64,000 nucleotides of DNA from an uncultured Hungatella sp. Its GTDB lineage: Bacteria; Bacillota; Clostridia; Lachnospirales; Lachnospiraceae. The notes under the pieces were generated by a model. It was given only the letters and a program-made list of their open reading frames with translations. It ran no database searches and was not told where the DNA came from. The stretch spans positions 1-64,000 of the forward strand of contig CATLBR010000006.1 in assembly GCA_949879795.1 (NCBI GenBank). Reading direction: 5' to 3'. This document shows positions 19,969 to 28,214 of the stretch, one piece after another; positions within the stretch are counted from its first letter, which is position 1, and each line of letters begins with the position of its first letter. Both the position numbers and the translations under genes were made by a program.

Positions 19969-20622
19969 TTACTTTTGGTCGCTGATAACAGAATGGCTGT
20001 AAATATAAAATTCTTCCTGGCTGGGTTTTTCTTTTTTCTCCTTCTTCTCAAACCCCCTGTCAAACTCCTCTGCCGCTTTCTCGTCCATATTAAAAACAGG
20101 ACTGTCATGATAAAACCATTTTCTGCCGTCAAAAAATCCGTCTGTCAGTTCCTTCACCAGCATGGCGCACGGAAAAGTCCCGTTTTCCAGACACACATGA
20201 TACTTTTTACAGCTCTTAAACCCTCTGGAAACATAGTTTCCCGGATTTCCGAAAATAACAATGGCCTCATATCCCAGATTTTCCGCCTTTTTAAACGAAT
20301 GCTCCAACAGTGCCTTTCCGATCCCGCGGCGCTGAAATCCCGGCAGAACGCTGACAGGCCCGAAGGTGACAATCTCCTTCTCCTCTCCTGCCTCATCTAC
20401 AAGCCTGGATCTCGTGTACATCACATTCCCCACAATTCTGCCGTCCAACTCTGCGACCAGATCCAGCTCACTGATAAAATCCTCGTGATCTCTCATCACA
20501 TGAGCCAGATAGTGCTCACTGCACCCGGGAACATATAGATTCCAAAACGCCTCCCGGATCATCGTCTCAACCTCTCTGTAATCCTCCAAAACTTCTCTCC
20601 TGATTCTCAAGTTCTCTGTCAT
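19969..20622 (-). CDS. GNAT family N-acetyltransferase (YhbS-like)
   Basis: A 217-residue cytosolic acetyl-CoA-dependent transferase. The GNAT core runs from RIRREVLEDYREVETMI, through the acetyl-CoA binding motif VLPGFQRRGIGKALLEH, to VIFGNPGNYVSRGF. A C-terminal charged tail (KKEKKEKPSQ) is an extension. The YhbS-like subgroup has no settled substrate. It is last in an operon after another GNAT (29-bp gap) and the M20 hydrolase. Confidence 0.85.
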   Translation of the reverse strand: MTENLRIRREVLEDYREVETMIREAFWNLYVPGCSEHYLAHVMRDHEDFISELDLVAELDGRIVGNVMYTRSRLVDEAGEEKEIVTFGPVSVLPGFQRRGIGKALLEHSFKKAENLGYEAIVIFGNPGNYVSRGFKSCKKYHVCLENGTFPCAMLVKELTDGFFDGRKWFYHDSPVFNMDEKAAEEFDRGFEKKEKKEKPSQEEFYIYSHSVISDQK

Positions 20623-20651
20623 GTCAATCCCTTCTCCTGTAATTTATCTCT

Positions 20652-21257
20652 TTAAAAAGTCTCAAGCCTTTCTTCGATCCTGCCCCGGACCTCCTCAAAG
20701 GCTTTTGGAGCTCCCTGATCTTTCAGATGGTTTCCGATGTGTTTCTCCAGCCAGACCATGTTGTACCACCTGCCAAACTTGTACCCGCACTGAAAAAACT
20801 CTCCCACCAGACGGTAGCCCAGATGCCGGTGAAATTCCAGGCTGTCTCTCGTGAGATAAGGATCTTCCTCCTGCATGGGAGAGGCGACACAGGCGTTCAT
20901 ATTTAAAATCCCTTGCTCCCTCAGAGCCATCTCCAGGGCAGCATGCAGTCTTCTGCCGATCCCCCTCTTCTTCTGATCCCTTGCCACATAGATAGATGTC
21001 TCCACTGCCCAGTCGTAGGCTGCCCTGTCATGGAAAGTACCTGCATAGGCATAGCCTGCCATCTCACCGTCCCGCTCTGCCACAAAATAGGGATACCGTT
21101 TTAACGTCTTCCGGATCCGCCTTTCAAATTCTTCTGCCGTGGGGATCTGATATTCAAATGTTATGGCGGTCTTCGCCACATAGAAACCATAGATTTCCAC
21201 CAATTTTTCCGCATCCTCAGGTGCCGCGGTCCGGATCCTGATATCCTGACTTTTCAT
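20652..21257 (-). CDS. GNAT N-acetyltransferase, phosphinothricin/methionine sulfone type
   Basis: A 201-residue transferase resembling the PAT/YncA group, which acetylates the alpha-amino group of phosphinothricin or methionine sulfoximine/sulfone. Visible: IRTAAPEDAEKLVEIY, FEYQIPTAEEFERRI, YAGTFHDRAAYDWAVETSIY, the acetyl-CoA motif VARDQKKRGIGRRLHAALE, and the closing KFGRWYNMVWLEKHIG typical of the group. Start has AAGGAGG upstream. It lies 17 bp after the M20 hydrolase gene. Confidence 0.87.
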   Translation of the reverse strand: MKSQDIRIRTAAPEDAEKLVEIYGFYVAKTAITFEYQIPTAEEFERRIRKTLKRYPYFVAERDGEMAGYAYAGTFHDRAAYDWAVETSIYVARDQKKRGIGRRLHAALEMALREQGILNMNACVASPMQEEDPYLTRDSLEFHRHLGYRLVGEFFQCGYKFGRWYNMVWLEKHIGNHLKDQGAPKAFEEVRGRIEERLETF

Positions 21258-21274
21258 GGTATCCTGCCTCCTTG

Positions 21275-22609
21275 TTACTGTGCATTCTCATTTCCCTGAT
21301 TCCTGCACAGCTCCCACACAATGGCGGAAAAGGTCTGGATTGCTTCCACCAGCACCTTCTCGTCAAAATCAAAGGCCGTGGTGTGCTGGGCCGAGGCCAT
21401 GGGGGTCATGGATCGCATGTAAGTGGCCTTTCCTCCGTGTTCCTGAACCCGGTTCATCATCAGGGAAATGTCCTCGCTGCCCCAGTTCTGAGCGTTTTTA
21501 CAGCTGCTGACCCGCAGATGGGGAAGATCCCGCTCCACGATCCCCCCGATCTGTTCCAGAAAATCCTCGTCGCTGCGCTGGGACTGGGCGCCTCCCTGAA
21601 AGATCAGTTCACAGGTACAGCCCCACATCTGAGCCGCCGCCTTACAGATCCGGACCGCCTCCTGATCCATAAACTCGTTGATCTTTGTGGTCTCTCCCCG
21701 CACCTCAAACTGGATCACCCCGTGATCCGGCACCACATTCCGCCCGGTCCCTCCCTGAATGGTGCCTACATTGACACGGGAGATCCCGCCGCTGTGTCTT
21801 GGGATGGCTGTCAGGTTCAAAACCGCGCCGCAGGCCGCCATGATGGCGTTTTTTCCCTTCTCCGGAAATCCTCCCGCGTGAGCCGCCTGGCCGTAAAAAT
21901 GGGCATCATATTTGCTGGTGGCAAGGGAGCCCCAGGTCCCCGGTGTCACGTCTCCGTCGTCGGGTCCCCCCGTGGGAGCGATGTGGGTTCCCACGAAATA
22001 GTCCACATCGTCCAGATGGCCGTGGGCCACGATGGCTCTAGCCCCCTTGGCCCCTTCCTCCCCTGGCTGGAAGATCAGCTTTATGGTGCCCCGAAGCTCC
22101 TCCTTCAATTTCATGAGGACTTCCGCCACTCCCAGGCCTATGGCCCCGTGGCCGTCATGGCCGCAGGCATGCATGACGCCTCGGTTTACGGAAGAAAACC
22201 CTTCTCTGTATGGCCGGTGGGACTCGTTTTCCTCCTCCAGAATCCCCAGGGCGTCTATATCAAACCGAAGGGCCACCACTGGTCCCGGTCCCAGCCTCAG
22301 AATCCCCATAACTCCCGTGAACCCTTCCTTCATCTCCTCTGTCAAATACCGCGCCGGCGCTCCCTGTTCCAGGGCCAGCCTCCAGTGGGCCTCCAGTTCC
22401 TCCGGCGTAGGAACTCCGACCCGGGCCTCTTCCAGACACAATTCCTTTCCCGTCACCACCTCATATCCCAGCCTGGTCAAAGTCTTATTGATAATGGCTG
22501 AGGTTCTCATCTCCAGCCAGGCCGTCTCCGGGTATCGGTGAAAATCACGTCTCCTCTCTCTGCTCACCTGGTCAAGGGCCTGGGCGTGTTCTATGATCCT
22601 ACCGTTCAT
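21275..22609 (-). CDS. M20 family metallo-amidohydrolase (AbgA-like)
   Basis: A 444-residue zinc amidohydrolase of the M20D group, resembling aminobenzoyl-glutamate hydrolase subunit A and related aminoacylases. Metal and catalytic motifs are MHACGHDGH, FQPGEEGAKGA, GTHIAPTG and the closing SAQHTTAFDFDE. An insert with repeated Pro/Glu around residues 60-90 separates the N-terminal helices from the first metal motif. It leads a three-gene operon with two acetyltransferases, which suggests deacylation and acylation of the same class of amino compound. Substrate is not determined. Confidence 0.88.
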   Translation of the reverse strand: MNGRIIEHAQALDQVSRERRRDFHRYPETAWLEMRTSAIINKTLTRLGYEVVTGKELCLEEARVGVPTPEELEAHWRLALEQGAPARYLTEEMKEGFTGVMGILRLGPGPVVALRFDIDALGILEEENESHRPYREGFSSVNRGVMHACGHDGHGAIGLGVAEVLMKLKEELRGTIKLIFQPGEEGAKGARAIVAHGHLDDVDYFVGTHIAPTGGPDDGDVTPGTWGSLATSKYDAHFYGQAAHAGGFPEKGKNAIMAACGAVLNLTAIPRHSGGISRVNVGTIQGGTGRNVVPDHGVIQFEVRGETTKINEFMDQEAVRICKAAAQMWGCTCELIFQGGAQSQRSDEDFLEQIGGIVERDLPHLRVSSCKNAQNWGSEDISLMMNRVQEHGGKATYMRSMTPMASAQHTTAFDFDEKVLVEAIQTFSAIVWELCRNQGNENAQ

Positions 22610-22761
22610 TTTCCCCTTCCTCTCTCTTTTTATAATTCTTCTCCAGAACCATTTTTATCGCTCCCCGCGCGGCGTAATTAATTTTCCCTACGCTTTTCCT
22701 GAAAAGACTGATCCTGTTCATTTTTATCCTTATATCTTACCATACAACCTCCCCCATTTCC

Positions 22762-22811
22762 ATAAAAAAAGATGTAAAGTCCTCTGACCTTTTATCAAAA
22801 GACTTTACATC
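22762..22811 (-). terminator. Terminator of the polyamine-type ABC operon
   Basis: An 11-bp perfect stem GATGTAAAGTC / GACTTTACATC with a 19-nt loop, followed on the minus strand by T7. It lies 35 bp past the stop of the PotC-type permease and separates that operon from the M20 gene. Confidence 0.85.
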
Positions 22812-22845
22812 TCTTACTTTCAATGCTTCTTATTTTCCCGTCGGT

Positions 22846-23625
22846 CTATACCACGCTCTTAAGCCCCAAAGTCTTCTCGATCACCAGCATGACACCCAGG
22901 GTAATCACCATCAAAAGAGTGGCAAGAGCCGCGATGGTGGGATCAAAGTGGTACTCCACATAAGCCATCATCTCGATAGGCAGCATGGAGACTCCCGCGC
23001 TGGTGAGGAAGGCTGACAGAGATACGTTGTTAAAGGAATTAATGATGGCCATAATACAGGCTGACACGATCCCTGACTTGATATTGGGCAGCAGGATATG
23101 AAAAAAGGTATACACATTTCCCGCCCCCAGGATCCTGGCCGCCTCCTCCATGGAGAAGTCAAAGTTGGCGAGGCTGGAGGTCACCACCCTCATCACATAG
23201 GGGATGGACAAAATGGTGTGGCCGATCAGGAGACTGGGCATAGCCGGAAGTTTGAACCGGTTCACCACATACCGGAGCATGACAAAACCCAGAACAATAA
23301 CCGGGATCAGCACCGGGGACAGGAACAGGCTCTTGATCAGTTCCTTGCCCTTAAAACGGTAGCGGTTCAGAGCGTAAGCTGCCGGCAGCCCCAGAAGCAG
23401 GGCCACAAAGGTGCCTCCAAAAGCAATGATAATACTGTTTTTTGCCGCGCTTCCAAAGCTCTTCACCTGTAAGATCTGCTGATACCACCGAAGGGTAAAG
23501 CCCTCCCCCGGAAATTTCAGATAGGTGGTGTTGCTGAATGAGGCAGCCATGATCACCAGAAGGGGCCCGATCAGAAACACGTATACCAACAGCGTAACAA
23601 TCAACAGAGATTTGCTCTTTTTCAT
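22846..23625 (-). CDS. ABC transporter permease, PotC type
   Basis: A 259-residue permease with six membrane segments and the EAA loop EEAARILGAGNVYTFFHILLP, as in spermidine/putrescine and related transporters. It is the last gene of a four-gene operon ordered PotB-, PotA-, PotD- and PotC-like. Start has GGAAGGAG upstream. Confidence 0.9.
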   Translation of the reverse strand: MKKSKSLLIVTLLVYVFLIGPLLVIMAASFSNTTYLKFPGEGFTLRWYQQILQVKSFGSAAKNSIIIAFGGTFVALLLGLPAAYALNRYRFKGKELIKSLFLSPVLIPVIVLGFVMLRYVVNRFKLPAMPSLLIGHTILSIPYVMRVVTSSLANFDFSMEEAARILGAGNVYTFFHILLPNIKSGIVSACIMAIINSFNNVSLSAFLTSAGVSMLPIEMMAYVEYHFDPTIAALATLLMVITLGVMLVIEKTLGLKSVV

Positions 23626-23725
23626 GGTTAACTCCTTCCCGGCAGGCCTGCCCCGGAGCCTTACGGCCCCAAAGCAACCGGCTTTTATAGAGTGGCCGGC
23701 ACAACCCTAAAAGATGCGCCGATAC

Positions 23726-24910
23726 TTACTGTACTGAGAACAGCTCATTCCATCTGGCGGTCCAGTCAGCCTTGTTGACATTGATGGCAGTCCAGTCAGG
23801 AATCAGCAGGTTGTCGATCATTTCCTTGCCATAAGTAAAGTTTGCCGCCTGTTCAGGTGTCAGCTCCACGTCGATTCTCACCGGGGAGTCCACGCCATCC
23901 AGAGCCTCGGCCAGCTGCACTTCCTTGGAAATATAGAAATCGATAAACGCTTCGGCCAGCTCCTTGTTGGGGCAGCCCTTGATGATGTTCAGGGTGTTGA
24001 AGCCGCTGTATACGCCCTCAGACGGGTCTACCCACACATAATCCTCGGAAGCGGATTTTGCCGCCGTGTAGGAATAGTCCAGAAGAACTGCCACGGAGAT
24101 CTCACCCTGATTCAGCATGGTGATGGTGTCGTTGGCGCTGGTGTAGGTCTTCATGATGTTGGGTTTCAGCTCTTCAAACTTGGCAAAGATCCCGTCATCG
24201 TCAACTCCCGGTGTAAGACCCAGCATCTTGGCTACGGAGTAGTACAGAAGGGGGCCGGAGGTTGTGGTGATGTCAGGGATGGCGATGCTGTCTTCCAGCT
24301 CCGGATTCCACAGGTCTTCCCAGGAAGTGATCTCGATGGGGCAGGTGGACTTGTCGTACACGATACCCAGTCTGTTAAAGGTGTAAGCCGGGCCGTACTC
24401 TGATCCCAAAGGTGCCTTGGCGTTATCGTAGATGGAATCTAAGTTGGTCAGCTTGCTGGAATCTATGGTCTCGATCAGACCTGCATCAATCATGTCCGCC
24501 ACGAAAGCGTCGCCGATGATGACCACGTCGTAGTTCTCCGGAGTCTCCTTGATCTTGGTGACACGCTCCGCGTTCTTGCCGCCTTCCACGATGAGTTCGC
24601 AGCCTGTAGCCGCCATGAAGGGATCATACACATTCTTCTGGAGCAGCTCGGCGTTGAAGGAAAAAGTGGAAATTCTCAGCTGCTGTCCCTCAAAGGAAGG
24701 AAGGTTCCCTCCCGGAGCCTCTGTTGCTGCTGCCTGGGTCTCGCCGCCTGCCGCCGCTGTGGTCTCAGGAGCCTTGGTATCCTCCGCCGCTGCTGTGGTC
24801 TCCGCGGCCCCGCCGCTGCTCTCTGTCTGGCCGGAACCGCCGCAGGCTGCCAGTGACATGGTCATGGCCGCTGCCATGACAACGCTTAACCATCTTTTTT
24901 TCATAATCAT
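23726..24910 (-). CDS. Polyamine-type substrate-binding lipoprotein (PotD-like)
   Basis: A 394-residue extracellular binding lipoprotein. The signal peptide MIMKKRWLSVVMAAAMTMSL leads to lipobox LAAC, then an Ala/Thr/Glu-rich spacer (residues about 30-65) and a periplasmic-binding fold opening LRISTFSFNAELLQKNVYDP. The fold matches the SBP_bac_8/PotD group; the ligand could be a polyamine, another cation or an organic acid. An in-frame ATG two codons downstream is an alternative start. A 100-bp gap precedes the PotC gene. Confidence 0.85.
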   Translation of the reverse strand: MIMKKRWLSVVMAAAMTMSLAACGGSGQTESSGGAAETTAAAEDTKAPETTAAAGGETQAAATEAPGGNLPSFEGQQLRISTFSFNAELLQKNVYDPFMAATGCELIVEGGKNAERVTKIKETPENYDVVIIGDAFVADMIDAGLIETIDSSKLTNLDSIYDNAKAPLGSEYGPAYTFNRLGIVYDKSTCPIEITSWEDLWNPELEDSIAIPDITTTSGPLLYYSVAKMLGLTPGVDDDGIFAKFEELKPNIMKTYTSANDTITMLNQGEISVAVLLDYSYTAAKSASEDYVWVDPSEGVYSGFNTLNIIKGCPNKELAEAFIDFYISKEVQLAEALDGVDSPVRIDVELTPEQAANFTYGKEMIDNLLIPDWTAINVNKADWTARWNELFSVQ

Positions 24911-24922
24911 GTTTCTCCTTTT

Positions 24923-25960
24923 CTAGAGCAAAATAATTTTCCCCGGAGCCAGGGACAATGTCACCTGATCTCCTATTTTGTAAACACTCTCCTGGTCCGT
25001 GCTGACCTCGAACTCACCGATAGCGGTGCGCACATTGTACTGGTTGCGCTTCCCAAGAAATGTACTTACCATAACCTGGCCTGTCAGGGGGTTGGGAGCC
25101 GAGAAACCTTCCGGGACAATGGTAATGTCCTCCGGGCGGATACAGGCCTTCTGACTCTGTCCTTCTCTTTTCCCCTCGATTCGGATCTGACTGTTGTCCG
25201 GCAGAAGATAGAATCCCTCCCTGTCAGTTTTCTTGATATCCATAAAATTCTCAAAGCCCACAAAACGGGCGATAAACTCGGTCTTGGGGTGGTTGTAGAT
25301 CACAGACGGGCTGTCCATCTGCTCGATAACCCCGTGGTTCATGATGGCCACCTTGTCTGAGATAGCGAAACACTCCTCCTGGTCGTGAGTCACGTAGATG
25401 GCCGTAAATCCGAACTTCTGCTGGAGGCGGCGGATCTCCACACGCATCTTGACCCGGAGTTTGGCGTCCAGATTGCTCAGAGGCTCGTCCAGAAGAAGCA
25501 GATCCGGCTTGATCACCAGAGCCCTGGCCAATGCCACCCTCTGACGCTGGCCGCCTGACATCTCCTTGGGGAACCGGTTCTCAAAACCTGCCAGATCCAC
25601 GGTCTCCAACATCTCCATGACCTCTTTTTTCATCTGGTCCTGGGGAACTTTTCTCATCTTAAGGCCAAAGGCCACATTGTCAAAAACGGTCATGTGGGGA
25701 AAGAGAGCGTAGCTCTGAAACACAAAACCGAAATTCCGCTTGTTTAAAGGAACCTGAGTGTAGTCCTTGCCGTCAAAAATAAATTTCCCGTCCATGGGAG
25801 TGGAGAACCCGGCGATGAGCCGCAGCGTAGTAGTCTTCCCGCAGCCGCTGGAGCCTAAAAGAGAGACCAGTTCCCCCTTTTCCACCTGAAAATCAAGATC
25901 TTTGAGGATCACATTTTTATCGTATCCGGCAGTGATGTTCCGCAATTCCAAAAGCGCCAT
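24923..25960 (-). CDS. ABC transporter ATP-binding protein, PotA type
   Basis: A 345-residue ATPase that powers the surrounding transporter. Walker A LLGSSGCGKTTTLRLIAG, Q-loop FVFQSYALFPH, signature MSGGQRQRVALARALV, Walker B LLLLDEPLSNLD and the switch histidine in VTHDQEE are all intact. A C-terminal TOBE domain (residues about 275-345, IRPEDITIVPEG) fits the PotA/FbpC group. It lies between the PotB and PotD genes. Confidence 0.95.
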   Translation of the reverse strand: MALLELRNITAGYDKNVILKDLDFQVEKGELVSLLGSSGCGKTTTLRLIAGFSTPMDGKFIFDGKDYTQVPLNKRNFGFVFQSYALFPHMTVFDNVAFGLKMRKVPQDQMKKEVMEMLETVDLAGFENRFPKEMSGGQRQRVALARALVIKPDLLLLDEPLSNLDAKLRVKMRVEIRRLQQKFGFTAIYVTHDQEECFAISDKVAIMNHGVIEQMDSPSVIYNHPKTEFIARFVGFENFMDIKKTDREGFYLLPDNSQIRIEGKREGQSQKACIRPEDITIVPEGFSAPNPLTGQVMVSTFLGKRNQYNVRTAIGEFEVSTDQESVYKIGDQVTLSLAPGKIILL

Positions 25961-25985
25961 ATTTTTCTCCTTTATCTTCTGACAT

Positions 25986-26831
25986 CTATATGGTGGGGTT
26001 CAGCTTTCTGCTGATATTGTTGATCACACTTGACACTGCCACCGTGACGACGATCATCACCACCGCCACCACCGAGGCCTGGGTCCAGTCTCCCAGTGAC
26101 ATGGCCTGCTGATAGATCATAGTGGCCAGCACCCTGGTGTCGGTTCCTCCCAACAGCTGGGGCGTGGTGTAGGCGGTAAGGCAGCCGGTAAACACCAGAA
26201 CGCTTCCCGTCACCAGGCCAGGAATACTTAAAGGAAGAACCACATGGCGGAAGGTGCCCAGCCTGGAAGCCCCCAGACTTCCCGCTGCCAGATTCAGATC
26301 CTCGGAGATATTGTCCATGATTCCGATGAGGGACAGGATCATCAGAGGAAGGAACAGCTGGATAAAGCCCACCACCATGGAGAACTCGTTGTACAGAAGG
26401 CTTATGGGCTTGGCGATGAGACCGGACTTCACCAGAAGATCGTTGACAATCCCCTTCTTACCCAGGATCACCATCCAACTGAAAGAACGGATCACAGGGC
26501 TGGTGAACATGGGGAATACGGCCAGAGCCATGAGCACTCCCTTGTTTTTCGAATATTTGGAAATGTAATATGCCGTGGGGAAACCAAGAACGGCACACAC
26601 CGCGGTACTGGTCAGGCTCAGGCGGATACTCCTCCAGAATACCTGCTTAAAATAAGTACTTTCCAGCAGCGCAAAATAGTTGGCCATGGAAAAGGCGCCG
26701 CTTTCGTCAGCAAAGGTTTTAAATAGCAGGGAAAAAAGGGGTATCAGCATGAAAAATGCCAGAAACAGACAGCCTGGCAGTATGAACAGCCAGTATATAT
26801 TGGTTTTCTTCTCAAGCAAGGGGACTCCCAC
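25986..26831 (-). CDS. ABC transporter permease, PotB type
   Basis: A 281-residue permease with six membrane segments and the EAA-type loop NLAAGSLGASRLGTFRHVVLP. The start is uncertain: GTG 26831 opens the frame, but the ribosome site GGTGGGAG overlaps it and would better serve TTG 26819 (giving MLEKKTNIYW). It is first in the operon and has a good promoter about 100 bp upstream. Confidence 0.88.
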   Translation of the reverse strand: MGVPLLEKKTNIYWLFILPGCLFLAFFMLIPLFSLLFKTFADESGAFSMANYFALLESTYFKQVFWRSIRLSLTSTAVCAVLGFPTAYYISKYSKNKGVLMALAVFPMFTSPVIRSFSWMVILGKKGIVNDLLVKSGLIAKPISLLYNEFSMVVGFIQLFLPLMILSLIGIMDNISEDLNLAAGSLGASRLGTFRHVVLPLSIPGLVTGSVLVFTGCLTAYTTPQLLGGTDTRVLATMIYQQAMSLGDWTQASVVAVVMIVVTVAVSSVINNISRKLNPTI

Positions 26832-26926
26832 CTTTCTTTTGTCGCTTTTATGCTCTGCCTTTCAGAGCGCCTCTGCCCGTGAGATATGGGCAAATCACCC
26901 TGAACTCCAGTAAGACTGACAAAATT

Positions 26927-26955
26927 AACATATCATTCCTGTCAGAAAATGTCAA
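26927..26955 (-). promoter_or_regulatory. Sigma-A-type promoter of the polyamine-type ABC operon
   Basis: On the minus strand TTGACA (26955-26950), 17 bp, TATGTT (26932-26927), about 100 bp before the first permease gene. Confidence 0.65.
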
Positions 26956-27054
26956 TAGTATAATCGAGTAGAGGAGGCTTTTTTCCTGCTCAACCCACGG
27001 CTCCCCGTGCCGCTGGCAGGCGGCAGCATTCCTTTGGGGGGACCGCGGGTAAAA

Positions 27055-27092
27055 AGAAAAAACAATCCCCTGTCTCGGCGATTGTTTTTTCA
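27055..27092 (-). terminator. Rho-independent terminator
   Basis: Arms AAACAATC / GATTGTTT, followed on the minus strand by T6, just past the stop of the 144-residue gene. The stem is symmetrical and could work in both directions. Confidence 0.8.
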
Positions 27093-27098
27093 GGCGGA

Positions 27099-27533
27099 TT
27101 ACAGAAATTTTCGTATATCCGCAGTGAGTTTTTCCTCCAGAGCGATGATCTTTTTGGCAGCGCTTTTCGACTTCTCATCCGCTGCCTTGTACTGGTTCAG
27201 ATACTTATTCAGAGATTTCACCCCCATGTCGCATCCGTCCGTCATCAGATTCGCGATAGTTTGGTCTGATTCGTTCATAGCCAGCTTCATGTTGGTCTTC
27301 ACCCAAGACATGCCCTTGGCCATGGGGTTGGGCTCCTTTCCCTGGTCGTGATAGTCGTCCAAAAGAGCTTCGATCTCGGTTCTCAGCTTCTCATGCTGGT
27401 CTTTGCATCGGATCAGGGAATCTCTCAGCTCCTTGTTGTTCACATAGTCCACCACTTCGTCGATGGTCGCCACCCCCATCTTGACCCCCGCGTCGCACTC
27501 CCTCAAAAGATTTATGGTATCCTGTTCAATCAT
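27099..27533 (-). CDS. Small four-helix protein, function unknown
   Basis: A 144-residue, wholly helical, soluble protein without signal peptide. It opens MIEQDTINLLRECDAGVKMG and has regularly spaced hydrophobic and charged residues with an alanine/lysine-rich C-terminus (KAADEKSKSAAKKIIALEEK). The pattern recalls ferritin-like DUF2383-type bundles, but I see no metal-binding signature good enough to assign one. Start has GAAGGAG upstream, and a terminator follows. Conserved in related Clostridia as a hypothetical protein by recollection, not by search. Confidence 0.7.
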   Translation of the reverse strand: MIEQDTINLLRECDAGVKMGVATIDEVVDYVNNKELRDSLIRCKDQHEKLRTEIEALLDDYHDQGKEPNPMAKGMSWVKTNMKLAMNESDQTIANLMTDGCDMGVKSLNKYLNQYKAADEKSKSAAKKIIALEEKLTADIRKFL

Positions 27534-27625
27534 AATTTCCCTGTCTCCTTCCTGTGATCGTTCTATAGGGACAGTATAAACGGTTTAGGGGGATTTATGC
27601 GCGGGCCAAAGATGTCTTGCCCAGG

Positions 27626-27814
27626 TTACTCTTTTATCCTGTCAATGTCCGTGAGGCCGACTCCCAGACTGGTAAGCAGCGCCTTTAAAAGAAGATACTG
27701 TTCTTTTAACTTAGCGTAGGTCCTCACAGCATTCTCCTCTCTTGCCAGCATCATGTATTCCTGAATGTCCTTAAACTCATCCATAGCGTTTTTCATTATT
27801 TCAGCACCGTTCAT
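27626..27814 (-). CDS. Small helical protein, function unknown
   Basis: A 62-residue soluble helical peptide beginning MNGAEIMKNAMDEFKDIQEY and ending TSLGVGLTDIDRIKE. A good ribosome site (AGGTGAAG) precedes the ATG. No recognised domain. It lies 92 bp upstream of the 144-residue protein gene and may be co-transcribed with it. Confidence 0.6.
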   Translation of the reverse strand: MNGAEIMKNAMDEFKDIQEYMMLAREENAVRTYAKLKEQYLLLKALLTSLGVGLTDIDRIKE

Positions 27815-27911
27815 TTCTTCACCTCGTTTCTGCTGACCTCAACGTCTTTTACATAATTTATTATAGTTTAAAGTCCATAAGCTGTAAAGTAAGACTGATT
27901 AAAAATTCCTC

Positions 27912-27940
27912 TTGCAAAATCCTGGAAAGTATGCTAGAAT
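27912..27940 (+). promoter_or_regulatory. Promoter of tRNA-Leu
   Basis: TTGCAA (27912-27917), 17 bp, TAGAAT (27935-27940), ending 22 bp before the tRNA. Confidence 0.65.
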
Positions 27941-27962
27941 AATCAACGTTGCAGGAAACGAT

Positions 27963-28045
27963 GCCGGCCTGTCGGAATGGCAGACGAGGTGGACTCAAAA
28001 TCCATTGGTAGCGATACCGTGCGGGTTCAAGTCCCGCGGCCGGCA
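27963..28045 (+). tRNA. tRNA-Leu(CAA)
   Basis: An 83-nt class II tRNA. The acceptor stem GCCGGCC pairs with GGCCGGC, with discriminator A. The anticodon stem-loop reads GGA CTCAAAA TCC, giving anticodon CAA (leucine UUG codon). A long variable arm and a T-arm GCGGG TTCAAGT CCCGC are present. CCA is not encoded. The 165 bp downstream hold no gene and no convincing terminator. Confidence 0.96.
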
Positions 28046-28214
28046 CTCCTTGGCAGGGGCGAGAACCGTTGAAATATCGGGTTTTTCCGGTATTTTGGCG
28101 GTCTTTTCTTTTGATATATTTTGATTACCTTGATTACCTCCATTGCTTCTGTTCCATTCATTTCCTGGCTGACCTTCCCCCATAAAGTCCCGCTTTTAAT
28201 TCCCTTCATGAACT

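Noticed and set aside
27963-28214. tRNA-Leu as integration site of a mobile element
   Set aside because: No integrase gene and no repeat of the tRNA 3' end was seen in the window.
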